Positions 6,997 through 16,863 of a stretch of DNA of 64,000 bases are shown piece by piece. Numbering within the stretch: position 1 is the stretch's first letter; each line of letters begins with the position of its first letter. The stretch is from assembly GCF_015355755.1 (NCBI RefSeq), contig NZ_JACVEE010000002.1, forward strand, positions 434,001 through 498,000, in the 5' to 3' direction. The notes below the pieces were generated by a model. The model ran no database searches, was not told where the DNA came from, and saw only the letters and a list, made by a program, of their open reading frames with translations. The DNA comes from Nocardia sp. XZ_19_385. Lineage in GTDB: Bacteria; Actinomycetota; Actinomycetes; Mycobacteriales; Mycobacteriaceae. The position numbers and the translations under genes were made by a program.

Positions 6997-9012
6997 TCAG
7001 TACCTGGGCTGCGCCGGAATTCGGTTCTCCCGCATGGGATCGGCGGTACCCGCCTCCAGGGCGGCGGTGGTGAGTGCTCTCGGGATCAGCACGATGGCCT
7101 TCACTCCGCCGTAGTCGGACTCCGTGAGCCGAACCGTAATGCCATGGCGGGCAGCCAGTTTCGCGACCACGAACAGTCCGAGCCGGCTATCTCCGGACAG
7201 GGTCGCGACGCTGAAATCCGGTGGCTGTGACAGCAGCGCGTTGCGGGCGGTCATATCCGCGACCGTCATGCCGAGGCCCTGATCGGAGATCTCGAGGGCG
7301 ATTCCCTTGCCGACCGTACCGCCGGTGACCTCGACGGCGGAGTCCGGCGGGGAGAACGTGGTGGCATTGTCGGCCAGTTCCGCCAAGAGGTGGATGATAT
7401 CGGTGACTGCGGATCCGACGATCTGCGTCTCCGGCAGCTTTCGGACATGAATTCTGGTGTAGTCCAGCGATTCCGCGGCCGCACCGCGAACCACGTCGAC
7501 CAGCGGCACCGGATTGCGCCACTGTCGTCCCGGCTGTTCACCGCCGAGCACGATGAGGTTCTCGGAATTGCGGCGGGCCCGGGTCGCCAAGTGGTCGAGC
7601 TGGAACAGCAACGTCAGCCGGTCCGATTCCGTTTCCTCCCGCTCGGCTTTGTCGAGCAAGGCCAACTGACGGTGCACCACCCCCTGGGAGCGGTGTGCGA
7701 TTTTGACGAACACCGCGTTCACACCCGCCCGGGTTTTGGCCTCGGCCACCGCCGCCGCCACCGCCGCCCGGTGCGCGCGGTTGAAAGCGTCGGCGACGTG
7801 GCCGATCTCGTCGGCTCCGAAATCCAATCGGTCCGCGTCCTCATCGAATTCTTCGCCGGCGGAGAGCCGGCGGATGGTTTCCGGCAACCGCTCATCAGCC
7901 AATTCCAGTGTGTCGCGGCGTAGCCGGCGCAGGCGCGCGATGAACTTGTTGGCCAGCACCAGCGCACCGAGGAACGCCAGCAGCGCGAGCGAGAGCACGC
8001 CCGCCCCGGCGAACAGCGAGTTCCGGTTGAGTCGATTGCCTTGTTCGGTCGCTTCGAAATGCGCGTCGACGCTCTGGGTCTCCCACAGGCCCAGCAGATC
8101 GCGCCGGACTTTGCCCGCGACCTGCTGCCATTCGGTCAGCGTCAGTGGCAGCGGATCGGCGGATACGCCGGAGGATCGACCGGTGCCGGGTGCGGTGACC
8201 GGGCCACGCTCGAGGACCGCGTCCTCCATGGCACGCAGCCGCTGCCATTCCGAGCTGGCGGTGATCGCCTTCCATTGGTCGAGGTGCGCCCCCTGTAGCA
8301 CCGACCCGACGTAGGTGATCTCGCCACGTCCGTCGCCGATATACCCGGCCAACTCCACCAGCAGTTGCGGTGACAGCTCCCCGGTGAGCATCACCAATGA
8401 ACCCAATCCGCTGGTCCGCGAGATGGATTCGGCGGCCCGCAGCGCGTGCACCGACTTGTACAGTTCGACCGCGATATGGGAATCGGGCGCCACACTCGCC
8501 GAGATCAGCCAGCCGTTGATGATGGCCGCTACCGCCATGCTGTACGCGGTGAACGCTTCCGCGGCCGGAATTGTGCGCGCATCGACAGCGGCCCGCAAGG
8601 CAGGCACCTTCTGGCCGACACCGACTCGGAAGAACCCGTCCTTCAGGTCGGGCCGCAGTTCCGACAGCGCATTGGCTTGGGCCACCACCGCCGCGTACCC
8701 CGCATCGGATTGCTTGCGCGCCGCCGGCAATGCGAGCCCCGCCGGGTCGTCCCCGGCCAGGAACAGCAGCGAAAGCCTGCGCTCCTCCTGGAACGCTTCG
8801 ATCATCATGATCGACGGACCGGAGGTGCCACGCGCCAGTTCAGCGAACCGATTGGCCTCCCGTCCGCTCTGCACCAGATAGGCAGATCCGCCCACCCCGA
8901 TCGCAAGTAGCGCGACACTCGGAATAAGCACAATGACCAGCACCCTGGTCCGAACACTGACAACCCGCCGCCACCGTGCGGAGGTCACCTTGAGGAATCT
9001 GCTGCTGATCAC
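6997..9012 (-). CDS. Nitrate/nitrite-sensor-type histidine kinase (NIT-HAMP-HATPase)
   Basis: 671 residues. An N-terminal membrane helix (about 24-48) precedes a large extracytoplasmic NIT-type sensor domain (about 50-330) that contains EAFQEERRLSLLFLAGD. A second helix (about 336-358), a HAMP-like linker and a C-terminal ATPase domain follow, with N-box ELADNATTFSPP and G-box GDSRLGLFVVAKLA. This matches the membrane kinases of actinobacterial conservon operons, which normally precede roadblock, DUF742 and GTPase genes; none are adjacent here. The start is a GTG at 9010-9012. The ligand is unknown. Confidence 0.75.
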   Translation of the reverse strand: MISSRFLKVTSARWRRVVSVRTRVLVIVLIPSVALLAIGVGGSAYLVQSGREANRFAELARGTSGPSIMMIEAFQEERRLSLLFLAGDDPAGLALPAARKQSDAGYAAVVAQANALSELRPDLKDGFFRVGVGQKVPALRAAVDARTIPAAEAFTAYSMAVAAIINGWLISASVAPDSHIAVELYKSVHALRAAESISRTSGLGSLVMLTGELSPQLLVELAGYIGDGRGEITYVGSVLQGAHLDQWKAITASSEWQRLRAMEDAVLERGPVTAPGTGRSSGVSADPLPLTLTEWQQVAGKVRRDLLGLWETQSVDAHFEATEQGNRLNRNSLFAGAGVLSLALLAFLGALVLANKFIARLRRLRRDTLELADERLPETIRRLSAGEEFDEDADRLDFGADEIGHVADAFNRAHRAAVAAAVAEAKTRAGVNAVFVKIAHRSQGVVHRQLALLDKAEREETESDRLTLLFQLDHLATRARRNSENLIVLGGEQPGRQWRNPVPLVDVVRGAAAESLDYTRIHVRKLPETQIVGSAVTDIIHLLAELADNATTFSPPDSAVEVTGGTVGKGIALEISDQGLGMTVADMTARNALLSQPPDFSVATLSGDSRLGLFVVAKLAARHGITVRLTESDYGGVKAIVLIPRALTTAALEAGTADPMRENRIPAQPRY

Positions 9013-9238
9013 CGAAATATCGCCTACCTACACGTCTGGCTACCTGCCAGCGGTGCACGCAAAGTTAGTCACTGAAACGTCACCCCCGCAGCACTTTTGG
9101 CTGATTGGGTTTACGAGTGCGGCCAGGCCGGACGCGCCGACAACCTCAACTCTGGTCTGCGCGCCGAAGGCACACGGGGCCAGCGTGTTTCGGGTGCGGA
9201 ATAGCCGCTGGTGGCGAGGATTTCGACGGAAGAAGACG

Positions 9239-10204
9239 TCAGTTGAGTCCGGCGTAGCTGTGCAGGCCGCTGATCACCATATTGATGATGAACAAATTGA
9301 ACAGCATGGCGACGAATCCGGCGACGTTGATCCAGGCGGCTTTGGTGTCGCGCCAGCCGGAGGTGGCGCGGGCGTGGAGGTAGGCGGCGTAGAGGACCCA
9401 GGCGATGAAGGAGCAGGTTTCCTTTGGGTCCCAGCCCCAGAAGCGGCCCCAGGCGGCTTCGGCCCAGATGGCGCCGAGGATGACGCCGGCGCCGAAGAGG
9501 GGGAAGCCGATGATGGTGGTTTTGTAGGCCAGGCGGTCCAGGGTGCGGGCGTCGGGGAGGCGGCGGGCGATGAGGCCGAGGAGGTTGGGGGTTTCCTCGC
9601 CTTCGGGCTGGCGCAGGCGGAAGAGGAACAGGAGGCTGGCTACGCCGGAGAGCAGGAAGATGCCGCTGCCGATGCTGACCACGGTGACGTGGATCGGGAG
9701 CCAGAAGGATTGCAGGGCCGGGACGACGGGGGCGGCTTCGGCGTAGAGGACCTGGCCGGCGACGAACATCAGGACCAGGACGGGGACCAGCAGGAAGACC
9801 CACATCGAGCGGAACTTGCGCTCGTGCAGGAAGGCGACGCCGACGACCATGGCGGCGGCCGTAGCCATCACCACGAACTCGTACATGTTGCCCAGCGGGA
9901 AGCGGTGAACCGCGAAGCCGCGCAAGAAGATCGCGGCTGCGTGCAACACGATGCCGACCATCAGCACCGAGAACGCCATGTTGCCGAAGCGCTCCGGCCA
10001 GGAAAGCTTCGGGGCTTCCTCGATGCGACCGGGGGTGTTCGGGGCGAGCGGGCCGCCGCCCGCGGCGACCAGTTCGCGTTCGGACAGCTGCTTCTGCGCC
10101 GCCGAGTACTGCACGATCAGTAGCGCGAGCACGAGCACATAGACAACCCACGCCGATTTGAAGGCGAGGTTGCTGTACCCGGCGAGCGTCTCGTCGATCG
10201 GCAT
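9239..10204 (-). CDS. ccsB: Cytochrome c biogenesis protein CcsB/CcsA (heme exporter and ligase)
   Basis: 321 residues with about eight membrane helices. The heme-binding tryptophan-rich motif WGRFWGWDPKET is intact, and the conserved histidines expected of the CcsA family occur before and after it (HRFPLGNMYEF, HVTVVSIGS, HARATSGW). With ResB it forms the system II synthase that moves heme outward and attaches it to apocytochromes c. The ATG at 10202-10204 is two bases after the resB stop. It is the last gene of the hemL-ccsB operon. Confidence 0.9.
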   Translation of the reverse strand: MPIDETLAGYSNLAFKSAWVVYVLVLALLIVQYSAAQKQLSERELVAAGGGPLAPNTPGRIEEAPKLSWPERFGNMAFSVLMVGIVLHAAAIFLRGFAVHRFPLGNMYEFVVMATAAAMVVGVAFLHERKFRSMWVFLLVPVLVLMFVAGQVLYAEAAPVVPALQSFWLPIHVTVVSIGSGIFLLSGVASLLFLFRLRQPEGEETPNLLGLIARRLPDARTLDRLAYKTTIIGFPLFGAGVILGAIWAEAAWGRFWGWDPKETCSFIAWVLYAAYLHARATSGWRDTKAAWINVAGFVAMLFNLFIINMVISGLHSYAGLN

Positions 10205-10206
10205 GG

Positions 10207-11850
10207 TCACTCTCCCGAGGTGGTCTTGGTGGGGTCCAGCAGGCGCGCACGCAGCCGGTCGAATTCGCCGCCCCAGCCCGCTTGATCGGTTCTGGCGAGG
10301 CCGCCCAGCTCTACTACGGCGCGTCGTTGGTCCACGGTACCGGCATCGCCGGGCGACGGATAGACCCGCACCCAGATGCGCCTGCGCTTCACCAGCAGCG
10401 ACACCAGCAGTCCGGCCATCATGGCCAGCGCGCTGACCAGCACCCACTGCTGGGCCGGATCGTGAGAGACCTGCAGGTTCACGAATTCCTTGGCCCCGTC
10501 GAAGGTCACCTTGGTGCCGTTGGGCAGGGTCGCGGTCTCACCGGGGCGCAGGTTGGTGCGCGCCTCTTTGTTGAGCCGGCCCTGCGCGATCATCTCCCGA
10601 TCCAGCGCGAACAGCGACTGCGGCTTCCCGGTGTCCAGGCCGGTGTCGCCGCGGTAGATGTCGATCGCGACCGCCGGGTCGTCCATCCTCGGGAACGCGG
10701 AGGTGAGCAGGCTGCCGTGGAACATCGCGGTCGGCGCGAACAGGCCGTCGATGGCGATCTGGTTCTTGCGCCGCTCCTCGTCGGTGGCAAACATGCCGCC
10801 GGGCGGGTCGATGCGCAGGACGCCGCTGGACAGGAAGGTCTGCGCGTCGTCGGGGCGCCACTGGATGGTTTCGGTGCGGGTCTGCCCGTTCGGGAAGGTG
10901 ACGGTGAACGTCGGCGCGAAACCGTGGCCCTGCAGGTAGAGCCGGTCACCGGCGACGCGCAGCGGGTGGTTCACCTGGATGGTGGTGTCGCGCCAGGTGT
11001 TGGCGTTCAGGTCCGCGCCGGACTGGTACTGGATGTTCGAGGTGAACATCTCGGCCTGGCCGTTCTTCAGGTACTCGGCCTTGAAATCCTTGACCCGCAC
11101 GCAGATCGGGGTCATGCCGGTGCCGTCGTTGACGTTGCCGGCTTTGAACGAGTCGAACACCGCGGGCGAAGTGGTGCAGAAGCCTGGGCCGTTGTCGGCG
11201 ATGACGATGACGCTGCCCTCGTAACCGAACAGCTTGCCGACGGCGATCGCCACGAGCAGGCCGACCAGCGCCAGGTGGAAGACGAGATTGCCGAGCTCGC
11301 GGGTGTAGCCCTTCTCCGCGGACAGCGTGATCTCACCGTCGCGTTGTCCCGGCCGGACCTCGGTGCGCCAGCTACGCAACTGCGCGCGCGCCTGCTCGAT
11401 GACCTGCTCCGGGGTGCGCGTCACCGTCTCCGAATGGTGGTGCGGCAGCCGGGACAGGTTGCGCGGCGCCTGCACCGGCGCGGTGCGCAGGGCTTTGAAG
11501 TGGTCGTAGCAGCGCGGCAGGATGCAACCCACCAGCGAGACGAACAGCAGCACGTAGACGGCGGTGAACCAGAAGCTGGAGAACACGTCGAACAGCTCGA
11601 GCCGATCCATCCACGGACCCAGCTTCGGGCGGTTCGCGATGTACTCGGTGACCTTCTGCTCGTTCAGGTTTCGCTGCGGCAGCAGGGCGCCCGGAATCGC
11701 GGCCAAGGCCAGCAGGAACAGCAGCACCAAGGCGGTGCGCATGCTGGTCAGCCCGCGCCAAGCGTTGCGCACGAGCGCCCAGCCCCGGCCCGGCAGGGAT
11801 TGACGCGGCGGCTTCGGCGCGGCGGCCGTGAGAGTTTCGGTCACGGTCAT
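10207..11850 (-). CDS. resB: Cytochrome c biogenesis protein ResB
   Basis: 547 residues. Three helices lie in the N-terminal half (from about residue 38, ALVLLFLLALAAIPGALLP; about 90; about 190), then a large extracytoplasmic domain, then a fourth helix near 455 (LVSALAMMAGLLVSLLV) and a cytoplasmic tail. This is the ResB/Ccs1 layout. It partners CcsB in system II cytochrome c maturation at the outer face of the membrane. The ATG overlaps the ccdA stop (ATGA). Corresponds to Rv0528. Confidence 0.9.
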   Translation of the reverse strand: MTVTETLTAAAPKPPRQSLPGRGWALVRNAWRGLTSMRTALVLLFLLALAAIPGALLPQRNLNEQKVTEYIANRPKLGPWMDRLELFDVFSSFWFTAVYVLLFVSLVGCILPRCYDHFKALRTAPVQAPRNLSRLPHHHSETVTRTPEQVIEQARAQLRSWRTEVRPGQRDGEITLSAEKGYTRELGNLVFHLALVGLLVAIAVGKLFGYEGSVIVIADNGPGFCTTSPAVFDSFKAGNVNDGTGMTPICVRVKDFKAEYLKNGQAEMFTSNIQYQSGADLNANTWRDTTIQVNHPLRVAGDRLYLQGHGFAPTFTVTFPNGQTRTETIQWRPDDAQTFLSSGVLRIDPPGGMFATDEERRKNQIAIDGLFAPTAMFHGSLLTSAFPRMDDPAVAIDIYRGDTGLDTGKPQSLFALDREMIAQGRLNKEARTNLRPGETATLPNGTKVTFDGAKEFVNLQVSHDPAQQWVLVSALAMMAGLLVSLLVKRRRIWVRVYPSPGDAGTVDQRRAVVELGGLARTDQAGWGGEFDRLRARLLDPTKTTSGE

Positions 11851-12698
11851 ATCGGCAGCGTCACCTCGGAGACGAACGCATCACGCACCCAGGCGACGAA
11901 CTGATCCCACGCCCCCGTGACCAGTGCGATGCCCACGGCGACGAGCAACAGGCCCCCGACGACCTGAATGGTGCGCGAATTCCGGCGCAACCAGCCCACC
12001 CCGCGCAACGCGCTCGCCGACCCGAAAGCCAGGATGACGAACGGCAATCCGAGCCCGAGACAGTAGGCGACGATCAGCGCCACTCCCCTGGCGGCGGTCG
12101 TGCCGTCGGTGCCCGCGGACACCGCCATCACGCCGGAGAGCGTCGGACCCAGACAGGGCGTCCAGCCCAGCGCGAACACCGCACCGAGCAGCGGAGCACC
12201 CGCGATGCTGGTCAGCCTGCGCGGCTCCATCCGGGTATCGCGCTGCAAAGCCGGGATCAATCCGATGAACGCCAGACCCATCACGATCGTGACCACGCCA
12301 CCGATGCGCTGCAGCAGTTCACGATTCACGTTGAGGGTCTGAATGAGGCCGAAGACGGTGGCGGTGGCCAGCACGAACACCACGGTGAACCCGGCCACGA
12401 AAAGCCCTGCGGCACCGGCGACTCGCATCCTGCCCGCGCGCATCGCCTGCTTGGACGTATCGACCGCGACCGATCCCGGCTGCGCCCCATCGCCTTTCGC
12501 CTGCGCCACAGTGACCGGCGGCACTTCCGCCCCGACCAGACCGGCCAGATACGACAGGTACCCCGGCACCAACGGCACCACACAGGGCGACGCGAACGAC
12601 ACCAGACCGGCCAGCACACAGGCACCGAGCGCCAGCAGCAGCGGCCCGCTTGCCGCCGTCTCCTGGAACGAATCACCTACGTTCGCAAGCACCGTCAT
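11847..12698 (-). CDS. ccdA: CcdA-type thiol-disulfide transporter
   Basis: 283 residues with six membrane helices. The two redox-active cysteines are in SFASPCVVPLVPGYLSYLAG (helix 1) and GWTPCLGPTLSG (helix 4). It passes electrons from cytoplasmic thioredoxin across the membrane to the TlpA-like protein encoded just upstream, keeping apocytochrome CxxCH cysteines reduced for heme attachment. It overlaps resB by four bases. An extra loop after helix 1 (about residues 63-85) contains a lysine- and aspartate-rich stretch. Confidence 0.9.
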   Translation of the reverse strand: MTVLANVGDSFQETAASGPLLLALGACVLAGLVSFASPCVVPLVPGYLSYLAGLVGAEVPPVTVAQAKGDGAQPGSVAVDTSKQAMRAGRMRVAGAAGLFVAGFTVVFVLATATVFGLIQTLNVNRELLQRIGGVVTIVMGLAFIGLIPALQRDTRMEPRRLTSIAGAPLLGAVFALGWTPCLGPTLSGVMAVSAGTDGTTAARGVALIVAYCLGLGLPFVILAFGSASALRGVGWLRRNSRTIQVVGGLLLVAVGIALVTGAWDQFVAWVRDAFVSEVTLPI

Positions 12699-12744
12699 CT
12701 GATCGCTCCAGCGGCGCGCAGCGCGATCGGAGTGGAGCTGTGAA

Positions 12745-13386
12745 TCACGCGTTTGCCTCCGCCGCGAGCTTGTCGACGACCGGCTGGAGGTCGGAGGCGA
12801 TGAGGGCGCGCAGGAAGACGGCCGCGACGCGGTGCTGCTTGTCCAGGATCAGAGTCGTGGGGATGACGCTGGTCGGGAAGTTGCCGCCGAGAGCGAGCAG
12901 GGTGCGCATGGACGGGTCGTAGATCGACGGGTAGCCGACCTTGTTGGACGTGACGAAGTCCTGCGCCTTGTCCTGCTGCGGGTCACGGACATTGATGCCG
13001 AGGAAAGCGACACCCTTGTCTTTGCTTGCCTCGTAGACCTTTTCGAGCGCGGGCACTTCGGCGCGGCACGGCCCACACCACTGGCCCCAGAGGTTGATGA
13101 CGACGACCTTGCCCGCGAAATCGCTGGCGGACAGGGTCTTTCCGGTCATCAGGTCCGGGCCGGAGAGGTTGCCGATGGTCCCGCGGGTGCTCGGCGGGTC
13201 GTAGTAGATGTCGGTTTTCCCGCCGGGCGAGACGAATTCGAAGGTGCCGCCAGAAGCCACCGCGTCGGTACCGGTCGAGCAACCGGCGAGCACGGCGATC
13301 GCGGCCACACCCGCCAGCAACACCGATCCGGCCCGCCGGAACGAGGCCCGGCGGGTGCGCGGAGATGGCATGGCGCCGGGATTCAT
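12745..13386 (-). CDS. TlpA/ResA-like thioredoxin lipoprotein
   Basis: 213 residues. A signal peptide ends in a lipobox, VLAGCST, with the lipid-modified cysteine near residue 35. The mature part is a thioredoxin fold with the active site GQWCGPCRAEVP and the cis-proline region NFPTSVIPTTLILD. It is anchored on the outer face of the membrane and probably reduces apocytochrome c using electrons from CcdA, encoded next. It corresponds to Rv0526. Start codon choice between 13386 and the second methionine is open. Confidence 0.85.
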   Translation of the reverse strand: MNPGAMPSPRTRRASFRRAGSVLLAGVAAIAVLAGCSTGTDAVASGGTFEFVSPGGKTDIYYDPPSTRGTIGNLSGPDLMTGKTLSASDFAGKVVVINLWGQWCGPCRAEVPALEKVYEASKDKGVAFLGINVRDPQQDKAQDFVTSNKVGYPSIYDPSMRTLLALGGNFPTSVIPTTLILDKQHRVAAVFLRALIASDLQPVVDKLAAEANA

Positions 13387-13417
13387 TCCCGCGCCTCACC
13401 GGGGGTGAGCAGTGCTG

Positions 13418-14629
13418 TCATGCGCCGTGCACCGTGGGATCGGAACCACCGGCGGGCTCGGAGTAGACGATGTCGACGAGGGTGTCACCCTGGTAGACCA
13501 GCGAGGTCAGCGACGCGAGCGAGCACTGACGGTGGCGCGGGTCGTGCCAGAGCCGCTGGCCCTGCAGGAAACGGCGCAGCGTCCACACCGGCAGCTGATG
13601 CGAGACCAGCACGGCCTCGTGCCCGGCCGCCTCGACGCGGGCCTTGTTGACCGCGGCCAGCATGCGATGGGCGATCTGCAGGTACGGCTCGCCCCAGGAC
13701 GGGGTGAACGGGTCGCGCAGCTTCCACCAGTGGCGGGGCTTGCGCAGGGCGCCGTCTCCGACCGAAACCCGCAGGCCCTCAAAGGTATTGCCCGCTTCGA
13801 TGAGGTTCTCGTCGGTGCGCACGATCAGGTTGTGCTTGCCCGCGATAGGCGCGGCGGTTTCCTGCGCGCGCTGCAGCGGGGAGGCGATGACCAAGGCGAT
13901 GTCGTGGTCGGACAGCGAGCGCGCGACCGCGCCGGCCTGCGCCCGACCGGCCACCGACAGGGCGAATCCGGGGAGCCGGCCGTAGAGGATGCCACGCGGA
14001 TTGTGCACCTCGCCGTGCCGCACCACGTGCACGATGGTCTCGACGCTGTCGTCGACCGGGGTGAGGTCGTCTTCGTCGGGCGCGACCGCGCGGGGGCGGG
14101 CAACCGCGCCCGCGACGCGGGGCGCCGCCGCGGCCGGAGCCTCGTGTTCCGGTTCGCCCGCCTGCGCCACCGCGTCCGCGACATCGGCGCCCTCGATCAA
14201 CGCCACCTGCGCGGCGGCGTCGGCCGAGACCTGCTCCGCCGCAACGGCATCGCTCAGCGGGTCGGCGGAATCGTCGGCCGCGCCTGCCTTGTCGAGCAGT
14301 GCGGCCACCTCCTCCGCGCTCGCGGCGGCCTCGGCTGCACTGAACGGCGAATCCTGGCTGGGCGCATCGAGATCCCCGGCGGCCGCGAATTCGGCGGCGG
14401 CCCGGGCGTCACCTTCGGCGGCCAAATCCGCGGCAACGGCATGCACGACGGCGGCGGCGACGGCTTCCGCCTCCACGTCGGCGGCGGCGAGGCCGGCGTC
14501 CAGGGCGGCCGCGGCGGCCTGCACGGCGGCCGGGTCACCGCTGAACTCGGCGCCGGTCGCGGCGGTCTCGGGGGCGAAGCTGGTTAGCTCGCGCTTGTCG
14601 GCACCGGGCTGTTCGAGATCGGAACTCAC
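13418..14629 (-). CDS. Histidine phosphatase (phosphoglycerate-mutase-like) with long Ala-rich extension
   Basis: 403 residues. The C-terminal 210 or so form a histidine phosphatase domain with [12 protein letters not shown] (catalytic His) and [12 protein letters not shown] (second His), matching Rv0525 (about 200 residues). The first 190 residues are an unusual low-complexity region rich in Ala, Glu and Asp, absent from the mycobacterial protein. No signal peptide is seen. The GTG start overlaps the hemL stop, so it is coupled to heme synthesis. Its substrate is unknown. Confidence 0.75.
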   Translation of the reverse strand: MSSDLEQPGADKRELTSFAPETAATGAEFSGDPAAVQAAAAALDAGLAAADVEAEAVAAAVVHAVAADLAAEGDARAAAEFAAAGDLDAPSQDSPFSAAEAAASAEEVAALLDKAGAADDSADPLSDAVAAEQVSADAAAQVALIEGADVADAVAQAGEPEHEAPAAAAPRVAGAVARPRAVAPDEDDLTPVDDSVETIVHVVRHGEVHNPRGILYGRLPGFALSVAGRAQAGAVARSLSDHDIALVIASPLQRAQETAAPIAGKHNLIVRTDENLIEAGNTFEGLRVSVGDGALRKPRHWWKLRDPFTPSWGEPYLQIAHRMLAAVNKARVEAAGHEAVLVSHQLPVWTLRRFLQGQRLWHDPRHRQCSLASLTSLVYQGDTLVDIVYSEPAGGSDPTVHGA

Positions 14630-15963
14630 GCGCGGGATCCTTCGGGGGTGGCTGCCGCGGCCGCGGAGGCGGCGGCGGGCAGGGCGGCGGCGATACGGTC
14701 GAATGCGTCGTCGTCGAGTGCCGCGGAGACGAACCAGGCCTCGAACGCGCTCGGCGGCGCGTACACGCCCCCGTCGAGCAGGGCGTGGAAGAAGGCGGGG
14801 AAGCGCCAGGTCTGACAGGCTTTGGCGGCGGCGTAGTCGGTGACCGGGCGGTCGGCGAAGAACACGCTCACCATATTGCCCGCGAACTGCACCTGATGCT
14901 CGACGCCTGCCGTGGTCAGGGCCTCTCCAAGCAGACCGCCGAGCCGTTTGGCGTTCCGGTCGAGCGCGGCGTACACCGCGTCGTCGGCCGCGCGCAGCGA
15001 CGCCATACCGGCGGCGACGGCGACGGGGTTACCGGACAGGGTGCCCGCCTGGTAGACCGGGCCGAGCGGGGCCAGCCGGTTCATGATCTCGGCGCGGCCG
15101 CCGAACGCGGCGGCAGGCAGGCCGCCGCTCATCACCTTGCCGAAGGTGTAGAGGTCACCGGCGACACCGTCGATGCCGAACCAGCCCGCCCGGCTGACCC
15201 GGAATCCGGTCATCACCTCGTCCATGATCAGCAGCGCGCCGTGCTCGGTGGTGAGCCGGCGCAGGCCCTCGTTGAACCCGGGGACCGGCGCGACCGCGCC
15301 CATGTTGCCCGCGGCGGCCTCGGTGATCACACAGGCGATCTCGCCCGGATGCGCGGCGAACGCGGCGGCGACGGCGTCGAGGTCGTTGTAGGGCAGCACC
15401 AGGGTGTCGGCGGCCTGCGCGCCGGTGACACCCGGCGAGGTGGGCAGGCCCAGCGTCGCGACACCGGAACCGGCGTCGGCGAGCAGGGCGTCGACGTGGC
15501 CGTGGTAGCAGCCGGAGAACTTGATGATCTTGGAACGACCGGTGTAGCCGCGGGCCAGGCGGACCGCGCTCATGGTCGCTTCGGTGCCGGAGTTCACCAG
15601 GCGGACCCGCTCGACCGGGTCGACGCGTTCGGCGATGAGCTCGGCCAGTTCGATCTCGCCCTCGGTCGGCGCGCCGAAGGACAGACCACCGACGGCCGCC
15701 CGCTGCACCGCTTCCACGACAGCCGGGTGCGCGTGACCGAGGATCATCGGACCCCAGGAGCAGACCAGGTCGACGTAGTCGTTGCCGTCGACGTCGGTGA
15801 GGGTGTAGCCCTTGGCCGAGGCGATGAATCTGGGCGTACCGCCCACCGAGTTGAAGGCCCGCACGGGCGAGTTGACGCCGCCCGGAATCACCGAACCAGC
15901 TCGTTCGAAAAGCTGAGCGGAAACCGGAACGGATGTCGGAGACACGCGCGGAGAAGAACTCAC
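14626..15963 (-). CDS. hemL: Glutamate-1-semialdehyde 2,1-aminomutase
   Basis: 445 residues. Converts glutamate-1-semialdehyde to 5-aminolevulinate with PLP and pyridoxamine phosphate, the second step of the C5 heme pathway. The PLP lysine is in [18 protein letters not shown]; the N-terminus [11 protein letters not shown] and [16 protein letters not shown] are typical. The start is the GTG at 15961-15963 ([19 protein letters not shown]); a longer frame upstream is non-coding. It heads the operon that ends with ccsB. Length is normal for the family (430-460). Confidence 0.95.
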   Translation of the reverse strand: MSSSPRVSPTSVPVSAQLFERAGSVIPGGVNSPVRAFNSVGGTPRFIASAKGYTLTDVDGNDYVDLVCSWGPMILGHAHPAVVEAVQRAAVGGLSFGAPTEGEIELAELIAERVDPVERVRLVNSGTEATMSAVRLARGYTGRSKIIKFSGCYHGHVDALLADAGSGVATLGLPTSPGVTGAQAADTLVLPYNDLDAVAAAFAAHPGEIACVITEAAAGNMGAVAPVPGFNEGLRRLTTEHGALLIMDEVMTGFRVSRAGWFGIDGVAGDLYTFGKVMSGGLPAAAFGGRAEIMNRLAPLGPVYQAGTLSGNPVAVAAGMASLRAADDAVYAALDRNAKRLGGLLGEALTTAGVEHQVQFAGNMVSVFFADRPVTDYAAAKACQTWRFPAFFHALLDGGVYAPPSAFEAWFVSAALDDDAFDRIAAALPAAASAAAAATPEGSRA

Positions 15964-16143
15964 GGCCCCCAGTCTCTCAGCTGTCCCGGAACCGGTCGAC
16001 GACAGGGTGTAGTCGAGGTGATGCACCCCACCCGGCGTGCGGCAACACGCCGATCTTGGTTTCGGCGGATATCGGTCACCGCAGGGTTGCTGGTGCGTAA
16101 CCTCGAGCCATCGATTCTCATCCGCTATCGGTCGGAGGGTTCC

Positions 16144-16536
16144 ATGCGGGTCGCCATCACCAGGACAGTCGCACTCGTCGCACTCTGTGCCGCGGCTGTC
16201 GGCATGGGTAGCGGGACGGCCGCTGCATTGGATCCGGTGGTCCAGCTCGATCAGGGCCGGGCGGGAGTGCGGCTGAGCCACAGCGAGACCGTGGCGGTGG
16301 CCTCGGGTCCCGCGCCCGCACTGATCACCATGTTCGTCCCGTTGACCAAGATCGGGGCGGGACTGCACCCGGAAACCGAGATCTATCGTGACCAGTACGG
16401 CGGGGTGTACGCCTCACTGCGGCAGGTCATCGCCGAGCCGGCGGCACACCCCGACGGCACCATCACCTTGTTGTTCAACGCGCCGGGAACCCGCGGCGGC
16501 CGGGTGATGGACGTCTACCAGCACTGGACCAACTGA
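16144..16536 (+). CDS. Small secreted protein, unknown function
   Basis: 130 residues with a clear signal peptide: [20 protein letters not shown], then small residues and a likely cut after TAAALD. The mature part of about 100 residues has no cysteines and no recognised domain; it contains [22 protein letters not shown] lies just before the ATG. It ends next to a convergent small secreted gene. The frame extends far upstream, but that part mirrors hemL. Confidence 0.6.
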   Translation: MRVAITRTVALVALCAAAVGMGSGTAAALDPVVQLDQGRAGVRLSHSETVAVASGPAPALITMFVPLTKIGAGLHPETEIYRDQYGGVYASLRQVIAEPAAHPDGTITLLFNAPGTRGGRVMDVYQHWTN

Positions 16537-16761
16537 CTACGTGTACATGCAGGGCACCGAGGCGCTGATGGTGTGGAGCATGCACATGGCGTTGTTGTAG
16601 ATCCCTGCCGATCCGGTTTCCGGTGCGAACACCTGCTCCGCCTCCGGGGCCTGCTCCAGCGGTAGCCCCTGCGCCGAAGCGGGTGCGGCCGCCAAGCCGA
16701 GCGCAGCGGTAGCCACCAGGGCCACACCGAATTTCACAAACAGAGTTTTCACGAACAACAC
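16537..16761 (-). CDS. Small secreted peptide, unknown function
   Basis: 74 residues. A signal peptide (VKFGVALVATAALGLAAAPA, cut after ASA) leaves a mature chain of about 44 residues with two cysteines (MCMLHT and PCMYT) that could form one disulfide. Its stop codon ends one base from the convergent neighbour. Nothing was recognised. Confidence 0.5.
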   Translation of the reverse strand: MLFVKTLFVKFGVALVATAALGLAAAPASAQGLPLEQAPEAEQVFAPETGSAGIYNNAMCMLHTISASVPCMYT

Positions 16762-16863
16762 CTCTCATCGAAAAGGCCTGGGCGACAGGCGATCACCCAC
16801 GAACCTCGTGCCAAAACTACTAGGTGATGCCGCTACAGAACAGCGCGGAACAGCGAAATCGGA

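Noticed and set aside
10282..11904. Plus-strand open frame of 540 codons opposite resB
   Set aside because: Repetitive Gly, Gln, Arg and Val composition, antisense to a clear ResB gene.
14785..16536. Long plus-strand frame continuous with the small secreted protein
   Set aside because: The part before 16144 is antisense to hemL; the signal peptide at 16144 marks the real start.
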